A DNA stretch of 64,000 bases from Planctomycetota bacterium (GTDB taxonomy: Bacteria; Planctomycetota; Phycisphaerae; UBA1845; PWPN01), in the NCBI GenBank assembly GCA_022711465.1, contig JAKLEZ010000002.1, positions 310,001 through 374,000 of the forward strand, written 5' to 3'. The position numbers and the translations under genes are program-made. Below the pieces are notes generated by a model. It made no database searches, was not told where the DNA came from, and saw only the letters and a program-made list of their open reading frames with translations. Positions within the stretch are counted from its first letter, which is position 1, and every line of letters begins with the position of its first letter. Shown piece after piece: positions 17,025 to 25,508 of this stretch.

Positions 17025-17573
17025 TTACTGAGTGGGCTGAGTCGCTGACCCAGCCGAACCGGACTGAGTTGCCTGAGTCGCCGCACTGCCCTTCGGATCA
17101 GGCTCGACAGGAACAACCTCCACGCTGACGGCAGTAGTCGCCGCAGCGGAGGTCTTGCCAACCAGCCACGCCTGCACGGTTTCAGCCCATAGGGCCTTGC
17201 GCTGCTCCTCGCCAATGTCTCTCCTTTGCAGAATCGCGAACAGCTTGTCGCGGAGATCCTGATCGAGAGCCGCACTGCCGACCCCGCCGCCGGCGGCACT
17301 GGCCTCGACCTCGACACCAATCGCCTCGATCGACCCGACGCTGTACGGGCCAACCCCGCCGAACCAGGTGTACTGGTACTTAGGGTTGATGACCTTGCCC
17401 TGGGCGGTGAAGTTGGACTGATCGATCTTGGCGTTCTCGACCAGCCGGAACATCACCGTCTTGCCCATTTCCGCGATCGTGGCTCGCTCGTTCTGGATCT
17501 CAGACATGCCGCAGCCCGAGAGGGCCGCGAGGACACACCCGACCAAACACACCTGTACGATTCTCGACAACAT
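17025..17573 (-). CDS. Phage-encoded lipoprotein
   Basis: 182 residues. The ATG at 17573 has GGAGG seven bases upstream and follows the preceding stop by two bases. The signal LSRIVQVCLVGCVLAALSGC has the lipobox ALSGC. The mature domain contains SNFTAQGKVINPKYQYTWFG and SVGSIEAIGVEVEASAAGGG, then a helical part (LRDKLFAILQRRDIGEEQRK) and a Gln/Ser/Thr-rich tail. Cargo lipoproteins in prophages sometimes act in superinfection exclusion; no homologue is recognised. Confidence 0.62.
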   Translation of the reverse strand: MLSRIVQVCLVGCVLAALSGCGMSEIQNERATIAEMGKTVMFRLVENAKIDQSNFTAQGKVINPKYQYTWFGGVGPYSVGSIEAIGVEVEASAAGGGVGSAALDQDLRDKLFAILQRRDIGEEQRKALWAETVQAWLVGKTSAAATTAVSVEVVPVEPDPKGSAATQATQSGSAGSATQPTQ

Positions 17574-17575
17574 GG

Positions 17576-17893
17576 TCAATCCTCCGATTTAGAGACCTTA
17601 CAGACACTACCACGGTCGGGACCGGAACATTCCGGCTTCGACGGTGGCGGGCTCTGATCAATCGCGCACTTGTTGGCCCGGCAGTTGTTGGCCAGCTCGG
17701 TGAGCCGCTTATCCAGCTGCTCCAGCCGGTCGGTGAGCATCTGCCGGTCGCGGCCCGCCCGATAGAGAATGGCGGCCGTTCCGGCAATACCGGCCAGAAA
17801 CAGGGAGAGGCTGATATCCGTGGACTCGTTGATGCCCGCTGAAGCCAGGGCACTAGCCCACATCATTTGCAGACTGGCCAGCGTCTTGAACAT
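17576..17893 (-). CDS. Small single-pass membrane protein with coiled coil
   Basis: 105 residues. GGAG lies upstream of the ATG. One transmembrane segment (ISLSLFLAGIAGTAAILYRA) is followed by a coiled coil (DRQMLTDRLEQLDKRLTELA) and a Pro/Cys-containing tail. This is the layout of inner-membrane spanin or of small Rz-like proteins, and two lipoproteins follow directly. The gene overlaps the end of the upstream gene by about 40 bases. Confidence 0.58.
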   Translation of the reverse strand: MFKTLASLQMMWASALASAGINESTDISLSLFLAGIAGTAAILYRAGRDRQMLTDRLEQLDKRLTELANNCRANKCAIDQSPPPSKPECSGPDRGSVCKVSKSED

Positions 17894-18227
17894 GAACTCC
17901 TACTCCTCGCTTGCGTGGGGTCGCGTTGGACCGTAGCCGCGTCACCGGCTGATTGTTGGCCGGCTGAGAAACGGGGTTCGTGGCAGGAGCTGGGGGGACG
18001 GCCTTGTCAGGCGATTGGGCCGGCACAGGGGGTGCGGGTTGCGGGACCGCTTCGCCGAGAACCTCGATACGCACCTGATTGGGCGTCAAGGGCTCCCAGG
18101 CAGCAAGGGCGGATAGAAACGGAATACGTTCCCCGACCGCATCAACAACCTGGCCGGTCGTTCGGTGTCGAAACCACGCCCGTCCCGCGTCGCTCAGTCG
18201 AGCTTGGATCTGCTCTCTAGTCAACAT
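17853..18227 (-). CDS. Small phage protein, possible capsid-adjacent accessory
   Basis: 124 residues. The ATG at 18227 has GGAGG about ten bases upstream; a longer frame has no ribosome site. The start LTREQIQARLSDAGRAWFRH is a helix followed by TTGQVVDAVGERIPFLSA, then EPLTPNQVRIEVLG and a proline/alanine linker. Its 3' end runs 40 bases into the next gene in another frame. It follows the capsid gene. No family is recognised. Confidence 0.55.
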   Translation of the reverse strand: MLTREQIQARLSDAGRAWFRHRTTGQVVDAVGERIPFLSALAAWEPLTPNQVRIEVLGEAVPQPAPPVPAQSPDKAVPPAPATNPVSQPANNQPVTRLRSNATPRKRGVGVHVQDAGQSANDVG

Positions 18228-18375
18228 GGTCTGGATTCCTCCGAACAACCTTTCGCAGATGGACGTGGCTGACTCCATGGCCACCCCCTCCCCCACTCCT
18301 CATGCCGCCCGGCCTGGAAGACCAGAACCGGGCGGCACGGAGGATGAGGGCCGGAAAGAGGCACAGCAGATGCCA

Positions 18376-19380
18376 TCAGTTCGAGTTCAACTTGGCGACC
18401 AGCACCCGGCGGTGATCGTCGTACGCCTCGTCCCACTTGGTGGGATCGATCAGGTACGCATCGGTCGGGTTATTGCCCGCGTCGGCCCACTTGACGAACC
18501 GGACGTGCGGGCACACGTTGAAGCTGACGGCCATGTAGTCGACCGTCTTGGTGCCCTTCACTTCCCGCTGGGTGTCGACCGTCAGGGCCTTCTGATGGCT
18601 GAGCCACAGGGCGCCGGGGCCGAGCAGGATGGTGTTGTAGCTCGCCCCGGAATCACTGGTCGGCACCAAGTCGCTGACGATCCAGTTCTTGATGCCGAGC
18701 AGCGTGCCGAGCAGGCCGGTCTGGGCGGCGAAGTCGCCAACCACCGAGCCGGCCCCGTAGTTGGTGATCAGGTCGCTCAGCAGGTAGTTGAACGACGCCG
18801 AGTGCATGACCGCCGTGGTGATCCGGGTCTGGGCATCGGCCAACAGGGCCTTGGTGGCCCGGAGACGCTGGAGGGTCGGGTACGCCGGGGTGGTGCCGGA
18901 ATACACCACGCTGGTGTGGCAGTTCGCGGTCGGAGTGTCAACGGCATCCACCGCACCAACCGCGACCTTCATGAGCAGCTCGAACAGGCGCTTGGCCTTC
19001 TTGCCGCCCAGCTTCATGCTGTACTCCTTGGAGGCGTCGTGGCCGGAACGAATGGTGTCGGAGTCGTCGAACTGATACAGCTGGCGATTCCACTGGACCA
19101 CGCCCACGTCGGTCAGGGTGTCCACCTCTTGGGCGGACATGGCCGAGGTGCTGGTAATGTCGACCCGCCCGAAGTCGGCCGGGTCCTTGATGCTGGGGAT
19201 GCTGATGCGGTCGCCGTGCTTGGCTAGGGTGACCGCCTCGGTCGGATCAACGATCACGCAGCCGCTGGCCACCAGCTCGCGCCACGGCTTGTTGTCCACC
19301 GAGGCCGCGCCTTCGCTGTCGATCATGCCAATCTGAACGAAATCACTATTGACGGTCGGAACAAAAATCGTCGAGGCCAT
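18376..19380 (-). CDS. Major capsid protein
   Basis: 334 residues. The start at 19380 has GGAG eight bases upstream. The protein opens ASTIFVPTVNSDFVQIGMID and has an elongated helical region (KEYSMKLGGKKAKRLFELLM) and a long C-terminal beta part (TVDYMAVSFNVCPHVRFVKW, then TDAYLIDPTKWDEAYDDHR). Size, position immediately after the scaffold gene, and its own strong promoter region all fit the shell protein. The fold is expected to be HK97-like; the particular family is not certain. Confidence 0.75.
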   Translation of the reverse strand: MASTIFVPTVNSDFVQIGMIDSEGAASVDNKPWRELVASGCVIVDPTEAVTLAKHGDRISIPSIKDPADFGRVDITSTSAMSAQEVDTLTDVGVVQWNRQLYQFDDSDTIRSGHDASKEYSMKLGGKKAKRLFELLMKVAVGAVDAVDTPTANCHTSVVYSGTTPAYPTLQRLRATKALLADAQTRITTAVMHSASFNYLLSDLITNYGAGSVVGDFAAQTGLLGTLLGIKNWIVSDLVPTSDSGASYNTILLGPGALWLSHQKALTVDTQREVKGTKTVDYMAVSFNVCPHVRFVKWADAGNNPTDAYLIDPTKWDEAYDDHRRVLVAKLNSN

Positions 19381-19590
19381 TGTTTGGCTCCAGGTCTTGA
19401 GTCGTGGTTTTCGGGAAAACAACGAACCTGGCCGCCATCCGGTCGGCAGGCAGGGGCAGGACGCCCCGTTCGGCGTGGCTAAACACTCGTCGGCCTTAGC
19501 GTCCGCATCGGCCGCGCGGTGTTTGGGTTAGGCTTCCATGCGCGCCAGGCTTAGCATCCGCATCGCCCGGCCCGCACGGGGCCACCGAGA
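19381..19590 (-). other. Capsid leader: hairpins and a direct repeat, no gene
   Basis: Between the tRNA and the capsid start the transcript carries a hairpin directly after the tRNA (GGCCC/GGGCC stem, about 19569-19583), a near-identical 16-bp direct repeat (CTTAGCRTCCGCATCG at about 19495-19510 and 19550-19565) and a small hairpin ACGCC/GGCGT near 19460. These may serve tRNA 3' processing or mRNA stability. No open frame here has a ribosome site. Confidence 0.5.
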
Positions 19591-19663
19591 TAGCGGGATT
19601 GGGGATCGAACCCAACTGGGCGAGTTTATGAGGCTCGCGACTGCGCCAGCAGTCCTTCCCGCA
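19591..19663 (-). tRNA. tRNA-Met(CAT), initiator-like, phage-encoded
   Basis: 73 nt fold to a cloverleaf: acceptor TGCGGGA/TCCCGCT, D-stem GACT/AGTC, anticodon loop CTCATAA (anticodon CAT), T-stem TTGGG/CCCAA with loop TTCGATC, discriminator A; CCA is not encoded. Positions 1 and 72 are T and T, unpaired, and pair 11-24 is A-T; both are hallmarks of bacterial initiator tRNA. The three G-C pairs of the initiator anticodon stem are absent (the last pair is C-A), and position 8 is A rather than T. It lies in the leader of the capsid gene, behind a good promoter. Confidence 0.65.
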
Positions 19664-19721
19664 GTAGAGGCGGGCGGTCGGTGGGATTGGAAGTTGACCG
19701 ACCGACCCGCCAATCACAACC

Positions 19722-19763
19722 ACCATACACCACAGATTGCGCCTTGTCAACAAAAATAGACAA
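19722..19763 (-). promoter_or_regulatory. Sigma70-type promoter for the tRNA/capsid unit, overlapping a phage 17-bp element
   Basis: On the minus strand TTGACA (19750-19745), a 17-nt spacer and TATGGT (19727-19722) form a near-consensus promoter about 60 bp before the tRNA. The -35 box overlaps a degenerate copy of the phage element (TTGTCTA-TTT-TTGTTGA, 19763-19747) and lies inside an inverted repeat CCTTGTC/GACAAGG with a 10-nt loop. This suggests regulated late transcription. Confidence 0.72.
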
Positions 19764-19781
19764 GGGCTAGTGGTTTCGCGA

Positions 19782-20642
19782 TCAGCGCCCCTTCCGGGTC
19801 AAGGCCGCCTCGGCCTCTTGGAGAAACTTGGCCCAAGCCGCCTTGTTGCCGGCCGGGTCGGCCTTCTTCCATTCGAGGTCATAGGCCATATCCGTGGTCG
19901 CCTTCTGGATGTCCCAGGGCACGGCCGCCTTGTCGTCGGCGTTGCCCGCCCCGGAGCCGGCCGGGAGGCTGGACTTCAGATACCAGGGCCGCTCCTTGAT
20001 GAACTCGGCGGCCAGCTGGTCCATAGTGAACGGCTTCACCGGGTCCTCGGGGTCGCGGCGGGGCTTGCCGTCGTTCGCGACCACGAACGGCTTGTAGTCC
20101 TCGTCCAGGGCCACCTTGGCGACCAGCAGAGACGCGATCTCGTCGACCGCCCCGGAGACCACGCCGTCGATCTTACTGATCGCCACCCGCATGTCCGACC
20201 TGGCTCGGTCAATGGCCGCGTTGCGGGCGCGGACGGTGATCGTCTCCAGTTCCTGCTTGTGCTTCTCGGCCATCATCTCCTTGGCCTTGACGTACTCCTT
20301 CTGGGCCTCCAGGGCCTTGCGTTTCTCGTCCTCTTCCTTGGCGGACTCGGCTGCGGCGCGGGCCTTCTCGGCCTTCTCGATCTCGGCCAGCTTGGCCTGG
20401 AGCTGCCGCTGCTCGTTGTTCACCCGGTCGCGCTCGGCGGCAGCCTTCTTGGCCTCCGCCTTCCAGTATTCGGCATCCTGGTTGGGCTTGGGGTCATCGT
20501 CCCCAGCCGGCTTGCCGGGCTTAGGGTCGGGCTTGGGATCGTCGTCCCCGGCCGGTACGGGATCGCCGCCTCCGCCCGGCTCAGCGAACATTACGCAGGC
20601 CGGGAAAAACGTCCGCCACTGCTTCATCCAGCGCCACATCAT
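19782..20642 (-). CDS. Capsid scaffolding protein
   Basis: 286 residues, acidic, proline-rich at the start (DDDPKPDPKPGKPAGDDDPK) then a long charged coiled coil (residues about 55-150, with AEYWKAEAKKAAAERDRVNN and KLAEIEKAEKARAAAESAKE). A short basic C-terminal helix ends ALTRKGR, as in scaffolds that bind the capsid inner face. It sits between portal and capsid, the usual place. The start follows AAAGGAG and overlaps nothing but abuts the upstream stop; ATG ATG gives two adjacent options. Confidence 0.8.
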   Translation of the reverse strand: MMWRWMKQWRTFFPACVMFAEPGGGGDPVPAGDDDPKPDPKPGKPAGDDDPKPNQDAEYWKAEAKKAAAERDRVNNEQRQLQAKLAEIEKAEKARAAAESAKEEDEKRKALEAQKEYVKAKEMMAEKHKQELETITVRARNAAIDRARSDMRVAISKIDGVVSGAVDEIASLLVAKVALDEDYKPFVVANDGKPRRDPEDPVKPFTMDQLAAEFIKERPWYLKSSLPAGSGAGNADDKAAVPWDIQKATTDMAYDLEWKKADPAGNKAAWAKFLQEAEAALTRKGR

Positions 20643-20963
20643 CTACTCCTTTGACTTGACACCGGCAGGCCGGGTCGCAGGCTTCGAGGTCCCAATGACC
20701 ACCTTGCGTACCGGAGCCCTGCCGCTCGTTGCACTCAGTATACTTTTCGCACTTCCGTACTTGGCCTCGCCCACCTTGCTGTCGGCGTAGCTGGCCATTA
20801 CAGCGACAAACGCCCCGGTGAGGAACAATAAGCCGACGATTCTGTACATCCGGCTCCGGGCCGACTTCGCCCCCCTCAAACCGTACTTCAGAGCCACCAG
20901 CGACCACGCCACGAACAGGATCATGACCATCGAATCGGTCATTTCATAAAACTCCGTGGGCAT
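20643..20963 (-). CDS. Small membrane protein between portal and scaffold
   Basis: 106 residues with two likely transmembrane helices (MVMILFVAWSLVALKYGL and IVGLLFLTGAFVAVMAS) joined by a basic loop (RGAKSARSRMYR) and a basic tail (PVRKVVIGTSKPATRPAGVK). GGAGG precedes the ATG by eight bases. A membrane protein in the middle of the packaging/head genes is unusual; it could be an accessory gene inserted in the operon. Function unknown. Confidence 0.6.
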   Translation of the reverse strand: MPTEFYEMTDSMVMILFVAWSLVALKYGLRGAKSARSRMYRIVGLLFLTGAFVAVMASYADSKVGEAKYGSAKSILSATSGRAPVRKVVIGTSKPATRPAGVKSKE

Positions 20964-21001
20964 GAGAGAACCTCCATCCGGCTGCCGGCCAGCCGCCCGG
21001 A

Positions 21002-22561
21002 TCAGTCGGAGCCTCCGTCGCCTCCGGCGTCCGGGTTGTCACTGCCGGCACCACCAGCAGGTGTATTATCACCCTGGAAGTTGCGCTTTAGCAACTCGGC
21101 CATCTGGTCGGCCCCAGCCTGGCGATCGGCCTCGGTCTCCATCGTCTCGTCGGCGAACAGCTCCCTGACCTGCCGCTCGATCAGGGATACGTCCCTGGCG
21201 GCGGCCTTGGGGTGGAGGATGCGCGCAAGCCGCAACGCCTCCAGCCGCTTGACCGCCGGGACCACCTGGGGGCTCTCCAGTACCGCCAGCGAGCGGCCCA
21301 GTTCCACCCCGGCGTCCGGCTGGCCGAACTGCTCCGGGTAGTCCGGGGGCTGCACGTCCGTACCGTTGGCCACGTTGTAGAGCTTGACGATCTCGCCCTC
21401 GACCCGCTCAGCTTCCTCGGCAATCGCCGAGAGCTGGGCGGACACCTCGTCGAACCGAACCTTCAGGGCGATCCCGCTCTGCGGTGCGGTCGTGGTCATC
21501 GGGTCCTCGGCCCGCAGCCCGCACTGCCGGTAGATTTCAGTGGTACTGTCGGTGATGGTCTTGCGGATCGACTCCGCCTGGGCCGGATCGCCGCCGGAGA
21601 CCTCCAGCTTCGCGTCCGGGTTGGGAATGCACAGCAGCCGGTTGCTGCCGCTCTCCATCGTGCCGCTCTCGTCCGCCAGGTCGCTCGACCGGACGCCGAA
21701 CATCAGCCGCATGGTGAAGGTCGAGTTGTACAGCTCCTCGCGGAGCAGGGTGCCGTGGTTGAACAGGTCCCGGTTCAGCTCGGCGATGTCGCCGATCTGG
21801 CTATCACCGTCAAACGGGACAAGCTCGATCAGGGGCAGTCTCGGCCAGCCATGGTCAACCGAGATGATGCTGGTCACCAAACCCTGCTCGTCCAAGGTCA
21901 TACTGACCCGCACGTGCGGCGTCCACAGGATCGCGCTACTGCTGTCGTCGTACAGCACCAGGGCCTCGGTGAGCACGTCCGACTCCCGCCGCCAGTTGAC
22001 CACCCGGCGGGGGTCGACCCGCTTCAGAAACATCCGCACCTTGGCGGCGAGGGCCTGGGTGCGGGTCATGTCCTCAAGGCCCGACGGCCGAGTGGTGTCC
22101 ACGGCGACGAAGTAGCGGCCCAGCACGCACGCCCGCCGGACCACGCTGCGCATGAACGTCTGAAGAGGGGTGGATTGGAGGTCCACATCCTTGGTCCATT
22201 CGGTGAAGATCGAATCGTCCGTGCAGCGCTGGATGTCCTGGCGGAACACGAAGTCGGTGAATCGGCGAACGATCGGCCGGCAGTGATTCACGTACACGCC
22301 CAGCCGGGTCCTGCGATCCCGGCCGACCGCCGTCTCCCGATCGTGCTCGATCAGCACCGGGCAGCCCTGTGAATCGTAGCCTTTCTTGTACTCCGGCCCG
22401 CCCCGGTAGCTGAGGTCCAGAAAATCATACCGGCGGCAGTCGCTCGCCCACTGCGGGTGGATCGGGAGCGGAAAGCCGATCTGCGGAAACGGGATCGACC
22501 CGCCGTGGTTCGGGGCCAGCAGGTTGGGCTCGGTCACGATGACATCTGAAGCCGCGTTCAT
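21002..22561 (-). CDS. Phage portal protein
   Basis: 519 residues. The ATG at 22561 has GAGGTGA upstream. Portal-like features include the N-terminal YDFLDLSYRGGPEYKKGYDS, RLGVYVNHCRPIVRRFTDFV, the stem/wing region (WPRLPLIELVPFDGDSQIGD, then IAELNRDLFNHGTLLREELY) and a C-terminal QSGIALKVRFDEVSAQLSAI helix. It forms the dodecameric DNA gate. It follows the large terminase and precedes scaffold and capsid. The C-terminal tail is a flexible Asp/Gly-rich segment. Confidence 0.85.
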   Translation of the reverse strand: MNAASDVIVTEPNLLAPNHGGSIPFPQIGFPLPIHPQWASDCRRYDFLDLSYRGGPEYKKGYDSQGCPVLIEHDRETAVGRDRRTRLGVYVNHCRPIVRRFTDFVFRQDIQRCTDDSIFTEWTKDVDLQSTPLQTFMRSVVRRACVLGRYFVAVDTTRPSGLEDMTRTQALAAKVRMFLKRVDPRRVVNWRRESDVLTEALVLYDDSSSAILWTPHVRVSMTLDEQGLVTSIISVDHGWPRLPLIELVPFDGDSQIGDIAELNRDLFNHGTLLREELYNSTFTMRLMFGVRSSDLADESGTMESGSNRLLCIPNPDAKLEVSGGDPAQAESIRKTITDSTTEIYRQCGLRAEDPMTTTAPQSGIALKVRFDEVSAQLSAIAEEAERVEGEIVKLYNVANGTDVQPPDYPEQFGQPDAGVELGRSLAVLESPQVVPAVKRLEALRLARILHPKAAARDVSLIERQVRELFADETMETEADRQAGADQMAELLKRNFQGDNTPAGGAGSDNPDAGGDGGSD

Positions 22562-22644
22562 GGTTTCACCTCGCTCATGTTCTACCACAGCTCGGACGGC
22601 TTGCGCGGTTCACGCGCGTACAAAGCCTTCGTCTCCGAGCGGCA

Positions 22645-24009
22645 TCACCAGCCATTCAGGCCGCCCGACTTCACCTTCTCCATCCGCGCCGGCCACACCG
22701 GGGTGACGTAATACCGCAGCGCATCGCTGTGGTGGGTCATTACCGGATCGGTCTTGTCGATTTCGCGTGTTCCGGGCTTGAACACCACTTGCTCCAGGTC
22801 GCGGATGGTGTACTCGCATCGCGGGTGGACCTTGAGGCGGACCGCGCCGTTGGCGTTCAGCAGCAGGCTGTTCACGTCCTGCACGCTGTCGGCCACACAG
22901 GGGTTCCGCCGGTAGTTGGCGCACATGCGCACCTGGCCGGGGAACGCCTTGGCGTACTCGTCCTCGATGATCTGGAAGTCGGTGCGGTCGTTGGAGGTGC
23001 CCCGGTGGCTGCCGGAGGAGTCGCCGTAGACCTTGATCAGGCCCTGGTGCTTGCCGTACCGCCGCACGAACTCCTCGGTCGCGTCGCGGGTGCGGGCCGA
23101 GCCCATGATGTGGATCTCGTCGATGATGTACACGCAGCCGGACTTCGGATCGACCTGGATGATACAGCTGCACAGCGGGTTGACGTTGAAGTCCCAGGTG
23201 TGGATGAGCGGCTGGATCGGATCGTAGCTGAACTCCTCAGACACGTGCATGCCGCGCTGGAACTCGGAGTATGCCTGGCCCTCGGCGAGGGACACGAACT
23301 GCCCCATCACCTCCTGCTTGGCCAGTCGGGGGCTGTAGTTCTTGAGCAGCGAATCCACGTAGCCGGGCGGCAGCCAGGGGTTATCGTGGCTGGTGGAGTA
23401 GATCACCTCCCGGTCGGCCAGGGCGGCTTCGCCGTTGCTGATGAAACAATCGTACAGCCAGTCGAACCCGGCCGGAGTGGTGGTGATCAGGGCCGGCCGG
23501 GGCATGCTCCGGGGTCCGCCGCGTTTGCGGGCCATGAGCACATCGAACGCCTCCTTGGGCGTATCCCGGGTTTCGTCGCACCAGAACCAGCGGATTTCGA
23601 TACCACGCAGGTAGTCGAAGCTGCCCAGCTGGGTACAAATGACCTGGCGGAGCTGGCCGGCCACGGAGGCGCTGAGGATCATCTCGTGCGAGGGGAACGG
23701 CGACCTGCCCCAGGAAGCCGGAGGCTTGCTGCCGAACACGTAGGGAATCCGCATTTCGGCCAGCTGGGCGATGAACGCCTTGAGGGTGACCCGGTTGAGC
23801 TGCTTGAAGGTGTTGGCCCCGACCAGTCCGATGCCGTCGCACCGGCACATTTCTCTGGCCGCCCACAGTCCGCCGGCCTTGGTTTTGCCGCTGCCGACGC
23901 CGGCGCAGAACAGGGTATATTCCGCCGTACTGGCCAGGGCGTCGCGTTGCTTGCGGCTGACCCTGATGGTCATAGCCCCGGAGACCGGCGGTGGCGGGCG
24001 AGCGATCAC
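22645..24009 (-). CDS. terL: Terminase large subunit (packaging ATPase/nuclease)
   Basis: 454 residues starting at GTG inside the stop of the small-subunit gene, with GGAGG upstream. Walker A is AGVGSGKT (residues 36-43), Walker B RWFWCDE with the catalytic acids, and motif III TTTPAGFDW. The C-terminal nuclease has WDFNVNP, VYGDSSGSHRG and HHSDALRYY, the three metal-binding acid clusters of the RNase H-like fold. It cuts and pumps the phage DNA. All key residues are present, so it is expected to be active. Confidence 0.93.
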   Translation of the reverse strand: MIARPPPPVSGAMTIRVSRKQRDALASTAEYTLFCAGVGSGKTKAGGLWAAREMCRCDGIGLVGANTFKQLNRVTLKAFIAQLAEMRIPYVFGSKPPASWGRSPFPSHEMILSASVAGQLRQVICTQLGSFDYLRGIEIRWFWCDETRDTPKEAFDVLMARKRGGPRSMPRPALITTTPAGFDWLYDCFISNGEAALADREVIYSTSHDNPWLPPGYVDSLLKNYSPRLAKQEVMGQFVSLAEGQAYSEFQRGMHVSEEFSYDPIQPLIHTWDFNVNPLCSCIIQVDPKSGCVYIIDEIHIMGSARTRDATEEFVRRYGKHQGLIKVYGDSSGSHRGTSNDRTDFQIIEDEYAKAFPGQVRMCANYRRNPCVADSVQDVNSLLLNANGAVRLKVHPRCEYTIRDLEQVVFKPGTREIDKTDPVMTHHSDALRYYVTPVWPARMEKVKSGGLNGW

Positions 24010-24530
24010 GTGTCCCCTCCGTCCTCGTCCGGCCTGAAGTCGTCGCTGACGACCGCGAAGCGGATCTCGGCCGGGGTTCCGCCGTCGGCCACGGCGGTAC
24101 TGATCGGCGGGACGATCTTCTGCTCGATCTCGATTGCCCGGAGAACCAGTTTCATGCAGTTACACGCGTCCCTCAACTTGTCGACACCGATCGCCTTGTT
24201 CGCGTTGGCCTTGCAGAACGAGTACGCATCGCGGACCTTGTGCAGCACCTGGTCGGCCAGGAACGGCTCCAGCTCGCGGTAGTGGGCGCGGAGCCGGAGG
24301 CGAGCGGAGCCGATGTATCCGGTCGCCTGGCGCCGGCTGACGGTGGTTTTCGGGTCGCCATACTTGCGTGACTCATTCATCACCTGGGTTGCGGCCTGGT
24401 AGGGCTTGGCGGCCATGATGTCCGCAGAAAGGGCGAACTGGATTAGGAGTTCGCGCTCCTCGGGCTTGAGCAGCTTGCCGCCCTTGCCCGCGCGTTTTTC
24501 GCCTTTGCCCCTGCCGGGATCATCAGCCAT
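24006..24530 (-). CDS. terS: Small terminase subunit-like DNA-binding protein
   Basis: 174 residues. The start at 24530 is the best ATG although no clear ribosome site precedes it. The basic N-terminus (GRGKGEKRAGKGGKLLKPEE) is followed by a helical part (AAKPYQAATQVMNESRKYGD, then TTVSRRQATGYIGSARLRLR) that could hold a helix-turn-helix. GTGA overlaps the large subunit start. Position and coupling to terL support the small subunit; sequence similarity to known families is not evident. Confidence 0.62.
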   Translation of the reverse strand: MADDPGRGKGEKRAGKGGKLLKPEERELLIQFALSADIMAAKPYQAATQVMNESRKYGDPKTTVSRRQATGYIGSARLRLRAHYRELEPFLADQVLHKVRDAYSFCKANANKAIGVDKLRDACNCMKLVLRAIEIEQKIVPPISTAVADGGTPAEIRFAVVSDDFRPDEDGGDT

Positions 24531-24748
24531 CGCATTGCCCGCACAACTACCGCCGGGACTATCCCGCAGCATACATACACGAAGTGGGACAGCGATGGCT
24601 GGCGCAGGCGCCAACTCAGTCAAACTTGGACCAGGAAGCGCGAATGGGTGCCGACCTGCGCGCAAAAAGCCGCCCCGTGATGGAACCCGAAGGTCTCACC
24701 ACGGAGCTGGCCTGGGGCATGTCGCCTTGACTCGCTTTGGCCGGCGGG

Positions 24749-25408
24749 CTACTCGCTGTGGGGTTCTCCGGCCTGCTCGGCCGCCCGATTGGCGGCGTCG
24801 AACAGGCTAGCCGGAGTGGGGGTTTTGCTCGCGGTCGCGTTCTTGTTCAGGGCCTTGAAACGCGGCGTCTCCGTCGGGTCGTCGTACTGGGTGATCGCCT
24901 CGTAGACTTCCGCGTCGTACGGATCGTCGTATCTCTCGGTCTTGTTGGCCAGCTTGGCCCCCTCGGCGAAGAAATGCTCGAAGCCGCGATTCATCCGCTT
25001 GCCGGCCGAGGTGTGCTTGTCCAAGGCCCAGTCGGGAATCCGCTTGCCCTTCGACTTCTGGTGATGCTTGCGGTAGTGAACGATGAGGGCGTTATCCACG
25101 ATCCGCGACTTCCGGGCCTGGCAGAGCAGCAGGATGGCGTGCACCAGGGCCAGTCGGCCACCCCAGCCGGACAGGTAGCTCCGGTACAAAGCGTCGATCG
25201 TCGCCGGCAGGTTGGGCTCGGCCGGCCCGATGTCCTCGCTCACGATGACGAACATCCGCTTCCACAGGTAGTTCTCGTATCCGCTGAGGGACAGCTCGAC
25301 CGCCCAGAACAGGGCGTCATCGGTCAGGCCCCGCCGGATACTCTTCTGGAACGCGGACGAGACCTCCCAGAAGTCATATCCGCTTTCCGTCTGGCGTTTC
25401 ATGGGCAT
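24749..25408 (-). CDS. Free-standing RarA/MgsA C-terminal-like domain protein
   Basis: 219 residues. Residues 10-110 (FWEVSSAFQKSIRRGLTDDA, LFWAVELSLSGYENYLWKRM, FVIVSEDIGPAEPNL) follow the C-terminal tetramerisation/clamp-like region of RarA (MgsA), whose hallmark is SAFqKSiRgsDpDAAlyWLarml...lyiaRRlvviAsEDIGlAdP. The AAA+ ATPase half is absent. Residues 111-219 are charged and novel. AGGAG and a sigma70-type promoter (25451-25479) precede it. Phage role is unknown; it may act on host replication or repair. Confidence 0.78.
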   Translation of the reverse strand: MPMKRQTESGYDFWEVSSAFQKSIRRGLTDDALFWAVELSLSGYENYLWKRMFVIVSEDIGPAEPNLPATIDALYRSYLSGWGGRLALVHAILLLCQARKSRIVDNALIVHYRKHHQKSKGKRIPDWALDKHTSAGKRMNRGFEHFFAEGAKLANKTERYDDPYDAEVYEAITQYDDPTETPRFKALNKNATASKTPTPASLFDAANRAAEQAGEPHSE

Positions 25409-25450
25409 CCTCTACTCCTTCATCCACCAACCAACATGGTTGGCCGGTCA

Positions 25451-25479
25451 AGCATACAACATGATGCCATCTTTTGCAA
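25451..25479 (-). promoter_or_regulatory. Sigma70-type promoter before the RarA-C-like gene
   Basis: TTGCAA (25479-25474), a 17-nt spacer and TATGCT (25456-25451) on the minus strand, about 45 bp before the start codon at 25408. Just downstream lies an inverted repeat CCAACC/GGTTGG (about 25425-25445), a possible operator in the leader. It could drive the terminase genes too. Confidence 0.6.
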
Positions 25480-25508
25480 GCCTTTTGATCCAAAAAGTGG
25501 TTTGGGGC

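Noticed and set aside
19493..19566. Second tRNA in the capsid leader
   Set aside because: The direct repeat with CGATGCGG does not fold into a cloverleaf and lacks a T-loop.
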